DNA of 64,000 bases from Nageia nagi. Lineage: Eukaryota > Pinophyta. Under the pieces are notes generated by a model. The model was given only the letters and a program-made list of their open reading frames with translations. It had not been told where the DNA came from and ran no database searches. Shown piece by piece: positions 26,252 through 38,903 of the stretch. The DNA lies in NCBI GenBank assembly GCA_050084985.1, contig JBITNC010000001.1, forward strand, positions 95,852,001 to 95,916,000. The letters run 5' to 3'. The first letter of the stretch is position 1, and every line of letters starts with the position of its first letter. A program made the position numbers and the translations under genes.

Positions 26252-26763
26252 TATGAGAATAATCACATTCTATTGATTCATGAATTTACAAAGCTTTTAT
26301 AGAGCTTGGACTGAGCTCAATATAGACAAATGACAGTTGAGTAGATAAGCTCAACATTTATTATACTTATATCTAAATCCATCAAATATGCTCTAAATGT
26401 AGTTTAAACCTATTCTAGATAGTCAAACAATAATGATAGAACTCCTACAAACTGGAACAGATCAAAATAGATCACCAAACTAAGCTATAGAGCTAAAATA
26501 AGCACAAATTGGACTATTCTAGGCGTACTGTCAAAATGCCTAGCCTCCCATGAAAGAGAATTGAGAGTTTGAAATGCTCAAGGTGACTGACCCACAAGCA
26601 ACGGGAGCCAGCAATGCCATATCATGGAAGGGAATCACTAAAGAAGAAGAGGAAAGTGGCAGAGAAGGTGACGGGTGTGCATCTGGCTAAAAATAATTAT
26701 GCATTCTATACGACCATGGAATTACGTAGGAAAAGTGCAAGGTTAGCGCAAGGTCAGTCAACA
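26252..26763 (-). repeat. 3' LTR of Copia 1
   Basis: 512 bp. A TATAAAAG box on the minus strand lies at 26294-26301, matching 31039-31046 in the other LTR. Confidence 0.92.
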
Positions 26764-26803
26764 TTCTCCCCCTTGATGCTAAGGGGACTTAGCAAAAAAC
26801 TCC

Positions 26804-29800
26804 TTAGCATAGAAATTGAGCTTTAGCAACTCCTTTGGTGAAAGAATCAGTAATGTTGTCCAAAGTGTTGCAATACTTGAGCTCAATTACTCCTTTCTCC
26901 ACCATATCTCTGATGAAGTGGTACTTCATGTCAAAGTGCTTGGATCTACTATGGTGTACTAGATTAAGTGCCAATTGAATGGCACTTTGGTTGTCACAAT
27001 ACAATGTAGTAGGACCAATTTGCTTTTCTCCAAGTTCTTCTAGAACTTTTCTAAGCCACAAGGCTTAAGTACTAGCACTTGTGAGTGCTATGTATTCAGC
27101 TTCAGTAGAGGATAGAGCCACTGTAGTTTGTTTTTTAGAGCTCCATGTTACAAAACTAGACCCAAGAGTGAAACAATTCCCTAATGTAGACTTCCTATCA
27201 TCAATATTACTACCCCAATCACTATCACTAAAGCCTTCAAGCTTTATAATATCCATTTTTGAGTAATGGATTCCAAAGTTGGTAGTACCTTTTACATATA
27301 TAAGAATTCTCTTGGTGGCTTTTAAATGAGCTTCTGAAGGATCACTCATGAACCTTGAAACAAGTGAGACTACATGTGCAATATCTGGTCTTGTGTTGGT
27401 GAGAAACATCAAGCTTCCCACAATGCTTCTAAAATTGGTCCCATCAACCTTTGGTGTGCCATCATCTCTACAAAGTAGCTCTCCATGAGCCATTGGTGTT
27501 GGTACTAATTTGCAATCAATCATACCAAATTTCATCAACATGTCTTGGGCATATTTGGATTGGCAAATGAAGATTTCATCATCTTTTTGAAGTACTTCCA
27601 TGCCTAGGAAGTATTGCATGAGTCCAAGGTCCTTCATTTCAAATTCTTTCATCATGGAACTCTTAAAGTTATCATTCATGCTCAAGTTACTCCCCATAAA
27701 GATAAGATCATCAACATACAAGCAAACAAGTAGGAGATCATTACCTTGCTTCATGGTGTAGAGAGTAGGTTCACTTTTGCTCCTAGTGAATCCATATTGA
27801 TGGAAGAACCCATCAATCCTTGAGTACCAAGCTCTTGGAGCTTGTTTGAGGCCATACAAAGCCTTCTTTAACTTATATACAAGATGTTCCTTTCCTTGGA
27901 TTACAAAGCCTTGAGATTGTTCAACAAAAACCTCTTCATCCAAATACCCATTCAAGAATGCACTTTTTACATCCATGTGTATTACTTTCCAACCTTTTTG
28001 GGAAGCTAGTGAAAGAACCAATCTAATGGTTTCTTGCCTTGCTACTAGTGCAAAGGTCTCTTCATAATCAATGCCATACTTTTGGAGAAAGCCTTTGACC
28101 ACAAGCCTTGCTTTATGCCTCTCTATGATGTAATTGCTATTGTATTTGGTCTTGTAGACCCATTTACAACCAACAATTTTCTTACCTTTGGGAAGCTCCA
28201 CAAGCTCCCAAGTATCATTCCCTTTTATGGAAGAGATTTCATCTTCCATGGCCTTCACCCAAACATCATTAGTACATGCTTGTTCATAACTAGAAGGTTC
28301 AACCTCTACACTAGTTATCAAAGCATAATTGATAACATCACCTTTAGGGGCTTGATCATCTTCATCACCATATATTTTTAAATTCTCAAGTCTTCTAACA
28401 ACATCTTGAAGTTCATTTGCTTGACTTCTAGTGTATCTTCTTGAGAAATTTTTGTCTAACATTTGTTGTGGTGGATGATTGGCAAGAATTCTTTTTCCTT
28501 TGCTCACAAGATTTGGAGAGTCTTCACCCATTGGAGATGGTGAAGGAGATGGTGTGCTTGAAGAAGTGCTTGAATCCTTTGGAGGAATTAGAGGCCTTGG
28601 AGGAGGGCTGATCTTGGACTGATTTGGCTGCATATTATAGGCATTTACATCTTGAGGAGAATTATTTACATAGAGTTTTTTATGACTCCATGCTCCCCCT
28701 TCATCAAAAATTACATCTCTTGAGACAATAATCTTTCTAGTTTTTGGATTATACAATTTATAAGCATTTGAAGACTCACTATAGCCTATGAAAATACATG
28801 ACTCACTTTTTGCATCAAGTTTTTTTCTAAGCTCATTTGGTACATGTACATAAGCTAAACATCCAAAAACTCTAAAATGCCTTACATTGGGTTTTTTCAA
28901 AAACCATGCTTCATAAGGAGTGGCACCTTCCAAGCTTGAAGTTGGACTCCTATTGAGAATATACACCGCTGTCCTTGATGCTTAAGCCCAATATTGATTT
29001 CTTAATTCTTTTGTTTGTAGCATACACCTTGCCATTTCTACAATAGTGCGGTTTTTCCTTTCGGAAACACCATTTTGTTGTAGAGTATAAGGTGATGTGA
29101 ATTGCCTTTTTATTCCACAATCCTTGCAAAACTTCAAGAATTCATTAGAGCAATACTCTCCTCCATTATCACTTCTTAGGCATTTTATTTTACATTCACT
29201 TTGATTCTCTACATGGTTCTTAAAATCTTGAAAGTACTTGAAGACTTCATCTTTTGATTTTAAGAAATATATCTAACAATATCTAGAGAAATCATCAATA
29301 AAAGTGAGTAAGTAAGAATTTTTACCCATACTTAGAGTTTGCATAGGTCCACAAAGATCACTATGCACCAATTGTAGGGGTTTAGAGGCCCTCCATGCTT
29401 CTCCTCTTGGGAATTTGCTTCTTGAGTGCTTTCCAAAAGCACATCCTTGGCACACTTCATTTTTATTATCTTCAACTTTGGGCAGCCCATAGACCATAGT
29501 TTGAGATGTTAGTAATCTCAAATTTACAAAATTTAGATGACTATATCTTAGATGCCAAAGCCAACTCTTGTTGTCAATGGCTACATTTGCAAGTGAAGCA
29601 CCATTATTTTTACCAAATTAGAGAGGAAATAGGTGATTTTTGGTCATAGGGACTGAAGTGACCAGCCTATTACCATGATTTTTTATCATAAATCTTACAT
29701 TTTGCATTCTCAAATACAAGCTTATAATTGCTCTCCATTATTTGGCCTACACTCAACAAATTGTGTTTTAAATTTGGAGTATAGTAGATGTCTTTTACCT

Positions 29801-30900
29801 TCTTGGGACCTTTAATGGTGCTTACCTCCATGGCTCCCATGCCTTCAACTTGCAATGGATTGTCATCTCCAAGTCTGATATTAGACTTGTATGAGTTGTT
29901 CAAAGAAGAAAAAAACTCCCCCTTGCTGGTCATATGGTTTGATGCTCCCGTATCTAGCAACCAAGTCTCTTCTTTCACCTTTTCATCTTTGTTTTCCATG
30001 GACATGAACAAGTGAGAGGAATTCTCTTCCTCTCCATAGTGAGCACCTCCACTATTCCCTTCTTGTGAGGCTTTCAATCTACACTCACTCTCAAAATGAC
30101 CAAACTTGTTATAGTAGTAACATTGTTTATCACTCTTGTCACCACTTGTCCTTCCTCTACCTCTTCCTCTTCCTTGGAATCTACCTCTTTTGGCTTTCCC
30201 TCTTTCTCTTCTTCGTCCTCTTGAAGAATTGGATTCACCTTCCTTGCTTGCAAAGGCTTTGTCATCAGCTTGATCAGTTGAAGGAGTGAGGTCTTTGAGC
30301 CTCTCTTCATGACTCATCAAGGAACCAATGAGAGTATCATAGGGAAGAGCAGACCAAGTATTTACTTTCCTCTATGATAATTGCTACATGGTTCCACTTG
30401 GGGAGAAGTGATCTAAGCACCTTCTTCACCACTACTTCATTGGTGATTGATTCTCCAAGGGTTTCCATCTTGTCAACACAAGATTTAACCCTCACACAAT
30501 AGTCACCAACAAACTCATCATCCCTCATTTTGAGATTTTCAAAATCCCTCTTCAAGGTTTGGAGTCTCACTTGCTTGATTTGAGCACTCCCTTGGAAACC
30601 TTGCTTGAGTGCTTCCCAAGCACTCTTTGCTAATGTGCATGATGCAATCCTAGGGAAAATTGCATTCCCCATTGAAGCTTGAAGATGGTAGAGAGCAAAG
30701 AAATTGTTCCTTTGATTTTGCTTCATGTCTTTCTTGGCTTGATCTCCGAAAGTAGACCAATCAGTTGGATTAGTGTATCCATCCTCAACAATGTCCCATA
30801 ATCCCTTTCCTATGAGCAAGGTCTTCATTTTGATAGACCAGTACTCATAGTCATCTCCATGGAATTCTGGTAATGGGAGTGAATTGTTGTTGTTGGCCAT
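26804..30900 (-). pseudogene. Copia 1 gag-pol polyprotein, disabled
   Basis: Gag starts at the ATG ending at 30900 (MANNNNSLPLPEFHGDDYEY) and holds the Copia gag domain (UBN2/DUF4219 type). A zinc knuckle follows near 30090-30130, reading CYYYNKFGHFESEC: the second Cys is lost. The protease motif WLLDTGASNHM near 29930-29960 is intact. Integrase follows (CQGCAFGKHSR, FIDDFSRYC), then reverse transcriptase (KSAFLNGYLDEEVFVEQ, YGLKQAPRAWY, LYVDDLIFMG) and RNase H (LSSTEAEYIAL, DMKYHFIRD). Damage: a frameshift in gag near 30350; a frameshift near 29670 with a stop near 29620; and three in-frame stops in one otherwise continuous pol frame, at 29273-29275 (Trp codon lost), 28982-28984 and 27065-27067. 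Apart from these, pol is well preserved. The polyprotein would provide capsid, protease, integrase and reverse transcriptase. Confidence 0.93.
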
Positions 30901-30980
30901 TTTTCAAAAAATGACAGGACTGGACTATACACTTGCAAGAATGCTTGCAATGTAATCTCTTCTAACCCAAAAGACCAAGA

Positions 30981-30993
30981 GGCTCTGATACCA
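30981..30993 (-). other. Primer-binding site of Copia 1
   Basis: TGGTATCAGAGCC on the minus strand, complementary to initiator-Met tRNA, three bases after the 5' LTR. It fixes the strand of the element. Confidence 0.92.
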
Positions 30994-30996
30994 CAA

Positions 30997-31496
30997 TGTG
31001 AGAATAATCACATTCTATTGATTCATGAATTTACAAAGCTTTTATAGAGCTTGGACTGAGCTCAATATAGACAAATGACAGTCGAGTAGATAAGCTCAAC
31101 ATTTATTGTACTTATATCTAAATCCATCAAATATGCTCTAAATGTAGTTTAAACCTATTCTAGATAGTCAAACAATAATGATAGAACTCCTACAAATTGG
31201 AATAGATCAGAACAGATTGCCAAAATAAGCTATAGAGCCAAAATAAGCACAAACTGGACTATTCTGGGTGTACTGTCAAAACGCCTAGCCTCCCATGAAA
31301 GAGAATTGAGAGTTGAAATGCTCAAGGTGACTGACCCACAAGCGATGAGAGCCAGCAATGCCATATCATGGAAGGGAATCGCTAAAGAAGAAGAGGACAA
31401 TGGCATAGAAGGCGACGGGTGTGCATCAGGATAAAAATAATCACGCATTCCATGCGACCACGAAATCGCGTAGGAAAAGTGTAAGGTCAGTCAACA
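30997..31496 (-). repeat. 5' LTR of Copia 1
   Basis: 500 bp, TG...CA, with the TATAAAAG promoter box at 31039-31046 on the minus strand. The 26 bp between the Copia 1 duplication and the left Copia 2 LTR are chromovirus integrase sequence. Confidence 0.92.
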
Positions 31497-31527
31497 ACAT
31501 CTTGATCACTGACAATGGTATTAGGCA

Positions 31528-32016
31528 TGTTAGAATTTGTAATGAAATATTGTGAATATCTAAACTCCTTGTAAATTCAATTAATCACTTAAAGGATATT
31601 TAGATACCTTAAGGGATTAGTTGAATTCTTTATTATGTAAAATTTGACCTTACCATGTGGTTAGTTGGTAGGTTAAAGTTAGGTAATATATTTATTGTAA
31701 CCCTAACCTTATCCTTGGGTTAAAGGGAGGTTAGGGAGGTGCTCTCATGCTATAAATAGAGGGCCTCTCCTCTTGTAATATAACTTAGATTTTGAGTAAG
31801 ATTACTCTACTAGTTTGTGTAGGAGAGAAAGGAATTGTAGTAAGAGGGTGCATAGTTTGAGAATTGAGATCTAGTTGTGGATGTACTCCCAAGGAGGGAG
31901 GAACCACTTATATTGGTGTTATCTTGTGTGAATGGTGTTATTAGCTTGTAGATGTTGAATGATTAAGTTTCCTGTAGTCTTGGACCTTAAGGATTAGTGT
32001 AGAACTAATTCCATCA
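31528..32016 (+). repeat. 5' LTR of Copia 2
   Basis: 489 bp. It includes a clear TATA box (TATAAATA at 31751-31758) and a 9-bp tandem duplication (GGTTAGGGA-like, near 31726-31740) that the 3' LTR lacks. Confidence 0.95.
31751..31758 (+). promoter_or_regulatory. TATA box of the Copia 2 LTR promoter
   Basis: TATAAATA set in 'atgctataaatagagggcc'. It is repeated in the 3' LTR at 39966-39973. Position and sequence fit a plant RNA polymerase II core promoter driving the element. Confidence 0.75.
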
Positions 32017-35000
32017 ATTGGTATCAGAGCTCAGTGTGGAAGCTCCTTCAACATTCTTTGAAACTTCTTCAATTTGGAGGTCTCCATTTCTCATCTTCTT
32101 ACATTGTTGAGGTAAAACATAATAGAAGGTATACATTTTTTTTTTACCTTCTTGGTTAATTATTGAATAATTATATTTTTACTACTAACATATTATGTGC
32201 TATATGTTGACTATTGTTGAGCTAAATATGATTAACAATTTTTGATACTAACCTCTTTTGTGAATAGCTTTTTTTGCAAATTGCTTATTTGCTCATTATT
32301 TAAGAGGATAGTATACAAAAATTAAGTTGAGGAATTTTTTTTCTATCTTATGAAGAAGATAATTTTTTTTAACCTTTTTGTTAATAAAAATGAGTAATAT
32401 CTTTTGTGAGAGGGAGAAATTTCAATTTTTTATTTTATTTGTAACTTTATATATATTTATATATATAAACATTTTTAAAAGGAGGAATACAATATTAAAA
32501 TTAGTTTTGGTTTGATCATTGTTGGTTTAAAAAAAAAATTGAAAACCTACTGCTGGAAAATCTAGATTTTACAGAGGGCAGAATAACGTTGCCATCTCCG
32601 AATGGAGAAAAGGGAGATGGACTTCTAGGAGAGGTTTGTCTACTCCTTGGTGTGACTGATGCCAAACTAGATGCAGATCTCATTAGAAAAGAACTAGTCC
32701 ATGCATTACTCTAAATCTCCCCTAGCCCCTATTTCGGCTTCCCATCCTCTTCCTTACCCGACGACTCATATCCAATTTCGTCGATGTGCTCTGAACCCAT
32801 ACTCAAATTGCATTCTCAATATTGGATGCCCTCTAGATGGTAATAAATCCCATTCAACTGAAGATCTGCAAGCTTAAGTTTTTCCCATTAAGACCAAGTG
32901 AATGTCAATGCCATATCCAATACAATCATCTTCAAAGCTCAGGTTTAAGAAGAGGGGGTGGGTATGGAGAAGGCAAAAGAGATGGAGTTGGAGATGGAGA
33001 GGAATGACGATAATGTTGGGAATGTTGGTAGCATTTTTCATCTTGGATTAGTGGGTGTTATCATGTTTACAGGATGTGGATGTTAAAAATGTTGGTGATG
33101 ATCATCGCCACAACAAATCCCAATCCAGTTGGTTGTAGCCAAATGTTGCCTCTACCGCCATCTTCTCCCTCCTCCCTCACCGGCTGTGCCTTCTTTCTCC
33201 TCCCTCACCAGCTGCACCTTCTTCTCCTCCCTCTGCATCTTCTCCTTGATGTTGCCCTCCTTGTCTTAGAATAAAGTTGGAGGTTTCTTTTTTTTCTTCT
33301 CTTTCTTCTTTGTGCATTTAATTTTTTGTTGACTACTTGCATATTCTTAAAAGCACATGTAAAGCAATGTTTACTCCTTGTTGGTAAGGGAAGGGTAGCT
33401 ATTCTTCTTACCTAAAAGCATTTATTTTTTTTTGAATTGGAGTATTTTTTTATTTACTTGGAGTGTTTGAGGTAAAAGTAGCATTAACTACGCATAGGTC
33501 TCCTTTCTTTTTCATTAATACTTGCAAGCTCCCAAGAAGCAAACGTATACTTTTTGGTAGGCATTTAATATTTTTTTCTTGTTTACAAGTCATTTGTTCC
33601 TATTAAATGCACTTAGAAGTACTTATACTCCAACTTTAAGCATTTTCATAATGACTATAATACTTTAAAGTAAGTAGATACATCATTACTCTTCAATGCT
33701 ATCCAATTTTTTTAGAAAAATGTGGCAAATAAAGTTAATTCTTTAGGAGTATTTTTTTTATTTGCCTTAAATACTTTTAAGTTTGGCAATTTACTTAGGT
33801 AAAATGATAAATATTAGTGTAAAATTAACACTTTAAGGGATTTTTTTTACCTAAGTATTTTTTAATGATTTCATGTTTCCTAAAAGGGAAACCTATGCTA
33901 TTTTTTAAGTAAACAAGGGAAATTTTTTACTTAAAATATAAATGCATACTTACAAGATAATTTTTTTTAGCATACAAGTTTTAGGGATAAAACTTTAAGT
34001 AAAAAAAAGGGGAAATTTGTATAGTTTTTTACTTAAAACTTTATCTAGATCTTGCATGCTAAATTTGTAATGCATGCCTCTTAATCTTGCGTAGGAATAA
34101 AGCATGCTTGGTACTTAAAATTTTTAAGTTAAATAATGCATTTTTAATAAGATAAATGATGCATGTTTATTACTTAATTTTTAAGTTATGGAATAATGCA
34201 TATTTAATTTTTTTAAGTTATGGATTAATGCTAAGTAGGACTTAGCCCTTTTAAATTCATTAAAGTGTTGAATGAATTTATGAACTTGAGCAAGTATGCA
34301 AAATGTAAAAATGCCCTTTAGGGGTTAGTACAAAACCCATTGGACTCTTATATTTCAAGTTCTTATGGATGATGTATTTTTAATACTTTACTTTATATTT
34401 TTGCATAATTGCTTTATACTTGCAAAACACAAAATATTAAAAGTAACCCCTAAAATGAACACATTTGCACGTACTTTTCCATAACATGACTTGTTTGGGG
34501 AGCCACAAGGGGAGGATAGGGTAGAATGGAGACTTTTTAATGCAAAGAACCAAGTGGTGGTAAATCTGTCTTAATTGCCCCTAAGACCTCTATTGGATTG
34601 GACATAACTCTATTAGGTGGACAGGCATGTGTGTAGTGATACCACATGTCCGCACATCCATTCAGGGATTATCCTAATAACCTAGGAGGAAAACTTGAAA
34701 ACCTTAAACAAGATAATTAAAATGGTCGGTCCAAGATATGTCGGATCCTTGGAAAATAGTTGGTACTTCTCTTGAGAGAGTATATTACTGACCAAGGTGA
34801 ACTGGTTGAGGACTAGTAGTACTTGGGCTCCACTTTGCAGGCATTCAGGTGAAGGCCTAATTCTATACAAGAAAACAACCTCAACTTTATCCTTCTACGG
34901 ATCTTGGTTTATAAGTTTGCACATGTGGGACATGTTTACTTATCAATGTTTAATTTGTATAGATGGTAAATTGTAGAAATTTATTCATTGTTCTTGCTTA

Positions 35001-35017
35001 TTTACTTTTGTGTAGCA
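32017..35017 (+). other. Long leader of Copia 2, with a GC-richer tract at 32.54-33.29 kb
   Basis: Three kilobases lie between the primer-binding site and the gag ATG. Most of it is AT-rich with recurring TTAAGTAAAAA-like runs (33.3-34.5 kb). The tract at 32541-33290 is different: GC-richer, with an open frame of about 57 codons (32541-32714, including EGRITLPSPNGEKGDG and LIRKELVHALL) and a CT-rich stretch (33150-33245). It looks like a captured host exon, but I do not recognise the protein. The 66-codon ORF at 33074-33274 is a low-complexity Leu/Pro/Ser run and probably not real. Confidence 0.5.
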
Positions 35018-38000
35018 ATGGTTGAAACCTTCATACCCAAGCATATACTCAATGGTTCCAACTTTGGCATATGGGAACCTCATATGAAAACTGAGTTACA
35101 AGCAAGGAAGTTGTGGCAGATAGTTAATGAAGACTTGGTCACTCCTACAGATGAGAAGGCTCTTGAAATCTACAACTCAAAGAATGAGTTAGCAACTTCA
35201 ATGATTTATCGTGCAGTTTCAGATGATGTACTTCTCATGATCTCTTCTTCAACATTAGCAAAGGAAGCTTGGGATAGGCTGAAGAAAATTTACCTTGGGT
35301 CAAAATTTTTAAGGAGGTTCACTATTTTATGAAAGTTGTTGCAATATCATCAAGGTGAAGATGAAAGTGCTTCTATTTACTTGAATAAAATCATTGACCT
35401 CAGGACACAACTGGTTGGCTGTGGGTGCAACTGGATCAATGATGAGTTCATGGTCTTCATCATTCTTCAAAGCCTTTCTACAAAGTTCAGTAACTTTGTC
35501 ACGATTATGGAAACTAGGCTCGATGATGAAGAAGATGTCATCTCTCTTGATAACCTTTCTAGACTCCTTCTGAAGCATGAGGAAACTTTGAATAAGAAAA
35601 TGTTGAACTTTTCTCCAAAGGACAATAACATTGGTCTAGGAGCAACCAAAACTCCTTTCAAGAAGAAGTTCAATCATTATAAATCCAAAGATAACAAATC
35701 CTCACTTATCTTCAAGAAGCATGAGAAAAAGGGCAACAATAATGGCAACTTCAAGCAAAGGAATGACAAAGCTGGATCATGCAATCCAAAACCTAAGGAA
35801 ACTTTTGATGGAAATTGTAACTTTTGTGGCATCTTTGGTCACAAAGAGTATGATTGTCATAAAAAGAAATTTGCTAAAAAAGGTAAGGAAAATGCAAATG
35901 TGAAAAATTTCAATCATAAAAAGAAGAACAAGCATGCTACTACTATTTCCTACTACTCAGTGACTCAAACTCTTTCAAATGATTGGATTGTTGATTTAGG
36001 ATACACTAATCACATGTGTTACGAAAAGGATAAGTTTGAAAACTTTCATAAGTACAAGAAGGATGCATTTGTGATAGGTGATAATTCAATCCTTGATGTT
36101 CAAGGAATAGGGAGTGTGAAGATTCATGGAAAGGTTCTTGATAATGTCTTTTATGTGCCTAAACTAAGGACTCTGTAATTCAGATTATAAGGAAAGGATA
36201 CTCATTTGAGTTTACCTCACACTCCTGGTGTGTTAAGAAAGGACTTGCCACCTTGATGAAAGGATTAGTAAAGGATGACCTTTATATTGTGGATCAAGTT
36301 CCTTCAAAGATGTGTCTTGCTGCAAATGTTTATTCAAAGGTTATCTTTGGCATCAACGATTAGGGCACCTTAACCATAAGAGTATTCAAGATATGAAAAA
36401 TCAAGAACTTGTGGAAGGTTTACCTAATATTTCACCCATAATTGATCTCTATGAAAGGTGCATTCTAGGAAAGATGAATAGGCAAAAGTTTGAAAAAGAT
36501 AAGGCAACTCAGGCTACTTGTCCTCTTCAGCTTGTGCATTCAGATTTGATGGGTCTATTTCAGACTAAGTCTCTAGGGGGAGCTTCTTATGTTCTGACCT
36601 TCATTGATAACTTTAGTAGGATGACATTTGGTTATCTACTTGAGCACAAGAATCAAACTTTTGATAGGTTTAAAGACTTCAAGGCTCTTGTTGAAAATCA
36701 AACTGATTTTAAGATCAAGATGCTGAGATCTGATAATGGGGGTGAGTATAATAGCAATGAATTTAATGACTATTGTGTTAAACATGGGATCAAATAGCAA
36801 TTCATAATCCCTTACACCCCTCAACAAAATGGAGTTGCTGAAAAGAAGAATTGAACCATTATGGAAATGGCAAGGTGCATGTTGGGTAACCTTCCTAGTT
36901 TCTTATGGGGTGAAGCTATTCACACTACTATTCACACCCTAAATAGGTGTCCTACTAAAGCAGTTGAAGGTAAAACTCTGTATGAAGCATGGATAGGAAA
37001 GAAACCTAACATCTCACACTTTAGGGTCTTCGATTGTGATGCATTTGCCTTCATTACCTTAGAGAAAAGAAAGAAGTTGGATAAAAGATTAGAAAAATGC
37101 ATCTTTGTGGGGTATGATAATCAACATAGAGGTTACAGGCTCTACTCCTCATCCCATATAATAGTCTTTGTTTCTAGGGATGTCAAGTTCAATGAACTTC
37201 CTAAGGATATGAATTTTCATGCTGAGGTGTCTGATTCAGATGATTCTTCACCTGCACCTGTCTGATTCAGATGATTCTTCACCTACACCTAATTGGTTGG
37301 ATGGTCATGTAGGGAAGTCACCACAAGAGCAAAATTCTCTAGCTCAGAGAATTACAAAGAGTATGACCTTGAATAAATCTTTATTTGCCAAAATTGATAA
37401 TATGAATGAGCCATCAACCTTCAAAGAAGCTTCCAAGAAAGAGTGTTGGATGGAAGCTATGAAAGTTGAGTATGAGGCGCTCATGAAAAATGAAACTTGG
37501 GATTTGGTTCCTTATCTCAATGAGAAAAATGTGATTGGAAATAAATGAATATACAAGGTCAAGTACAATTCTAATGGAGAAATTGAAAAATACAAAGCAA
37601 GGTTAGTAGCCAAAGGATTCGCTCAGAAATATGGTATTGATTATGAGTAAACCTTTGCTCCTATGGCCAAGATGCCTACTGTTAGGATAATCCTTGCTCT
37701 TTCTGTAGCTAAAGGATGGAAATTTTTTCAACTTGATGTCAAGAGTGCATTTCTCAATGGTGACGTGGATGTAGAAATCTACATGAATCAACCAGAAGGA
37801 TTTATTCCAGAAGGTAAAGAGTCCTTTGTGTGCAAGCTAAAGAAGTCTTTGTATGGACTTAAGCAAGCACCTAGAGCATGGTACAAGAAAATTTTAGGAT
37901 TCTTTACAGATATTGGTTTTTCCAAGTGCTTCTCTGACTCAGATCTCTATGTACTCAATCAAGGAAAAGACGTGGTCTTAATTCTCCTTTATGTGGATGA

Positions 38001-38903
38001 TCTTCTCATAGTTGGCAATAATATTGAAATCATCCAAGAGTGCATATCCAAACTGAAGGTAACATTTGAAATGATTGATCTAGGTCTATTGCATTACTAT
38101 CTTGGGATGCAAGTATACCAACACAAAGATTGTACTTATCTTAGTCAATCTAAGTATATATCAGACATCTTGCAAAAGTTTGGAATGGAGGAGTGTAGAT
38201 ATGCTACAATACCTATTTCTCCTGGAATTGTTGTATCTCTGAGCTCAGATTCTTAGTTGGCTGATGCTATAGCTTATAGGTAATTGATCGGTAGTCTTCT
38301 GTATCTGACTATCTCTCAACCTGATATTACCTTTGCAGTGAATCTGATGGCACGATTCATGCAAAAGCCATATGTTGAGCACCTCAATGCTGTTAAGCAA
38401 ATCTTGAGGTATGTGGTAGGGATAAAGGATATTACTCTTAAGTATTCCAAAGTGCCCTCGATTGTTCTCTCCAGGTTCTCAGATTCTGATTATGGGGGAG
38501 ATAGAGATGATAAAAAATCAACCTTTGCATATGTGTTCAGCATTGGTTCAGGTGCTATCTCTTAGGCTTCCAAGAAGCAACCTACTATGACTCTTTCTAA
38601 CACCGAAGCAAAATATCAAGCCATGTCTATTGCCACCCAAGAAGCTATTTGGCTAAGGCATATTCTAAACAAAATTGGGTATGAGCAAAGAATCCTGTGT
38701 TCCATCAGAGAACCAAACATGTGGAAATACAAGCCCATTTTATCAAGGAGAAGGTTCTAGATGACATCATACACTTGGATTATTGTCCATATATTGTAAA
38801 CTCTGCTGATTTATTCACCAAGCCCCTTCCTAAAGCTCAATTCAGCAAGCTTAGGGATTCTCTCAGGTTGGTGAATTTGCCCTCAAGGGGGAGTGAAGTT
38901 TGA
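35018..38903 (+). pseudogene. Copia 2 gag-pol polyprotein, heavily disabled
   Basis: Gag starts at ATG 35018 (MVETFIPKHILNGSNFGIW). The zinc knuckle CNFCGIFGHKEYDC (about 35815-35860) is intact. The protease motif reads IVDLGYTNHM at 35990-36015: the Ser of the DSG triad motif is Leu. Integrase: WHQRLGHLNHKS (HH), then YERCILGK where the first Cys is Tyr, then LRSDNGGEY. Reverse transcriptase: FFQLDVKSAFLNGDVDVEIY, YGLKQAPRAWY, LLYVDDLLIVG. RNase H: LSNTEAKYQAM. Damage includes in-frame stops at 35330, 36795, 36853, 37546, 37648, 38254, 38281 and 38563 (approximate), a 31-bp tandem duplication at 37230-37290 that shifts the frame, and further frameshifts near 36180, 36340 and 38690. It could not make a working polyprotein. 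Confidence 0.92.
37230..37290 (+). repeat. 31-bp tandem duplication inside Copia 2 pol
   Basis: Two copies of a unit beginning TCTGATTCAGATGATTCTTC, 37230-37260 and 37261-37290 (the second one base shorter or differing at its end). The unit encodes DSDDSSP in the linker between integrase and reverse transcriptase. Because 31 is not a multiple of three, it throws the frame. Confidence 0.9.

Larger units (their letters stand above)
26252..31496 (-). mobile_element. Copia LTR retrotransposon 1, nested in the chromovirus
   Basis: LTRs are 26252-26763 (3', 512 bp) and 30997-31496 (5', 500 bp) with ends TGTGAG...CAACA; in the left copy TG has become TA. The target-site duplication is ACATC, exact, at 26247-26251 and 31497-31501. 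The polypurine tract is at 26765-26774. The primer-binding site TGGTATCAGAGCC (minus strand, 30981-30993) follows the 5' LTR after TTG and is a perfect iMet type. By my hand count the LTRs differ at about 33 of 495 sites, mostly transitions, so it is clearly older than Copia 2. Total length 5,245 bp. Confidence 0.95.

Noticed and set aside
28082-28381. 99-codon plus-strand ORF in Copia 1
   Set aside because: Antisense to a well-conserved reverse-transcriptase frame; shadow.
35327-35673. Minus-strand ORFs opposite Copia 2 gag
   Set aside because: Antisense shadows of the gag frame with no own homology.
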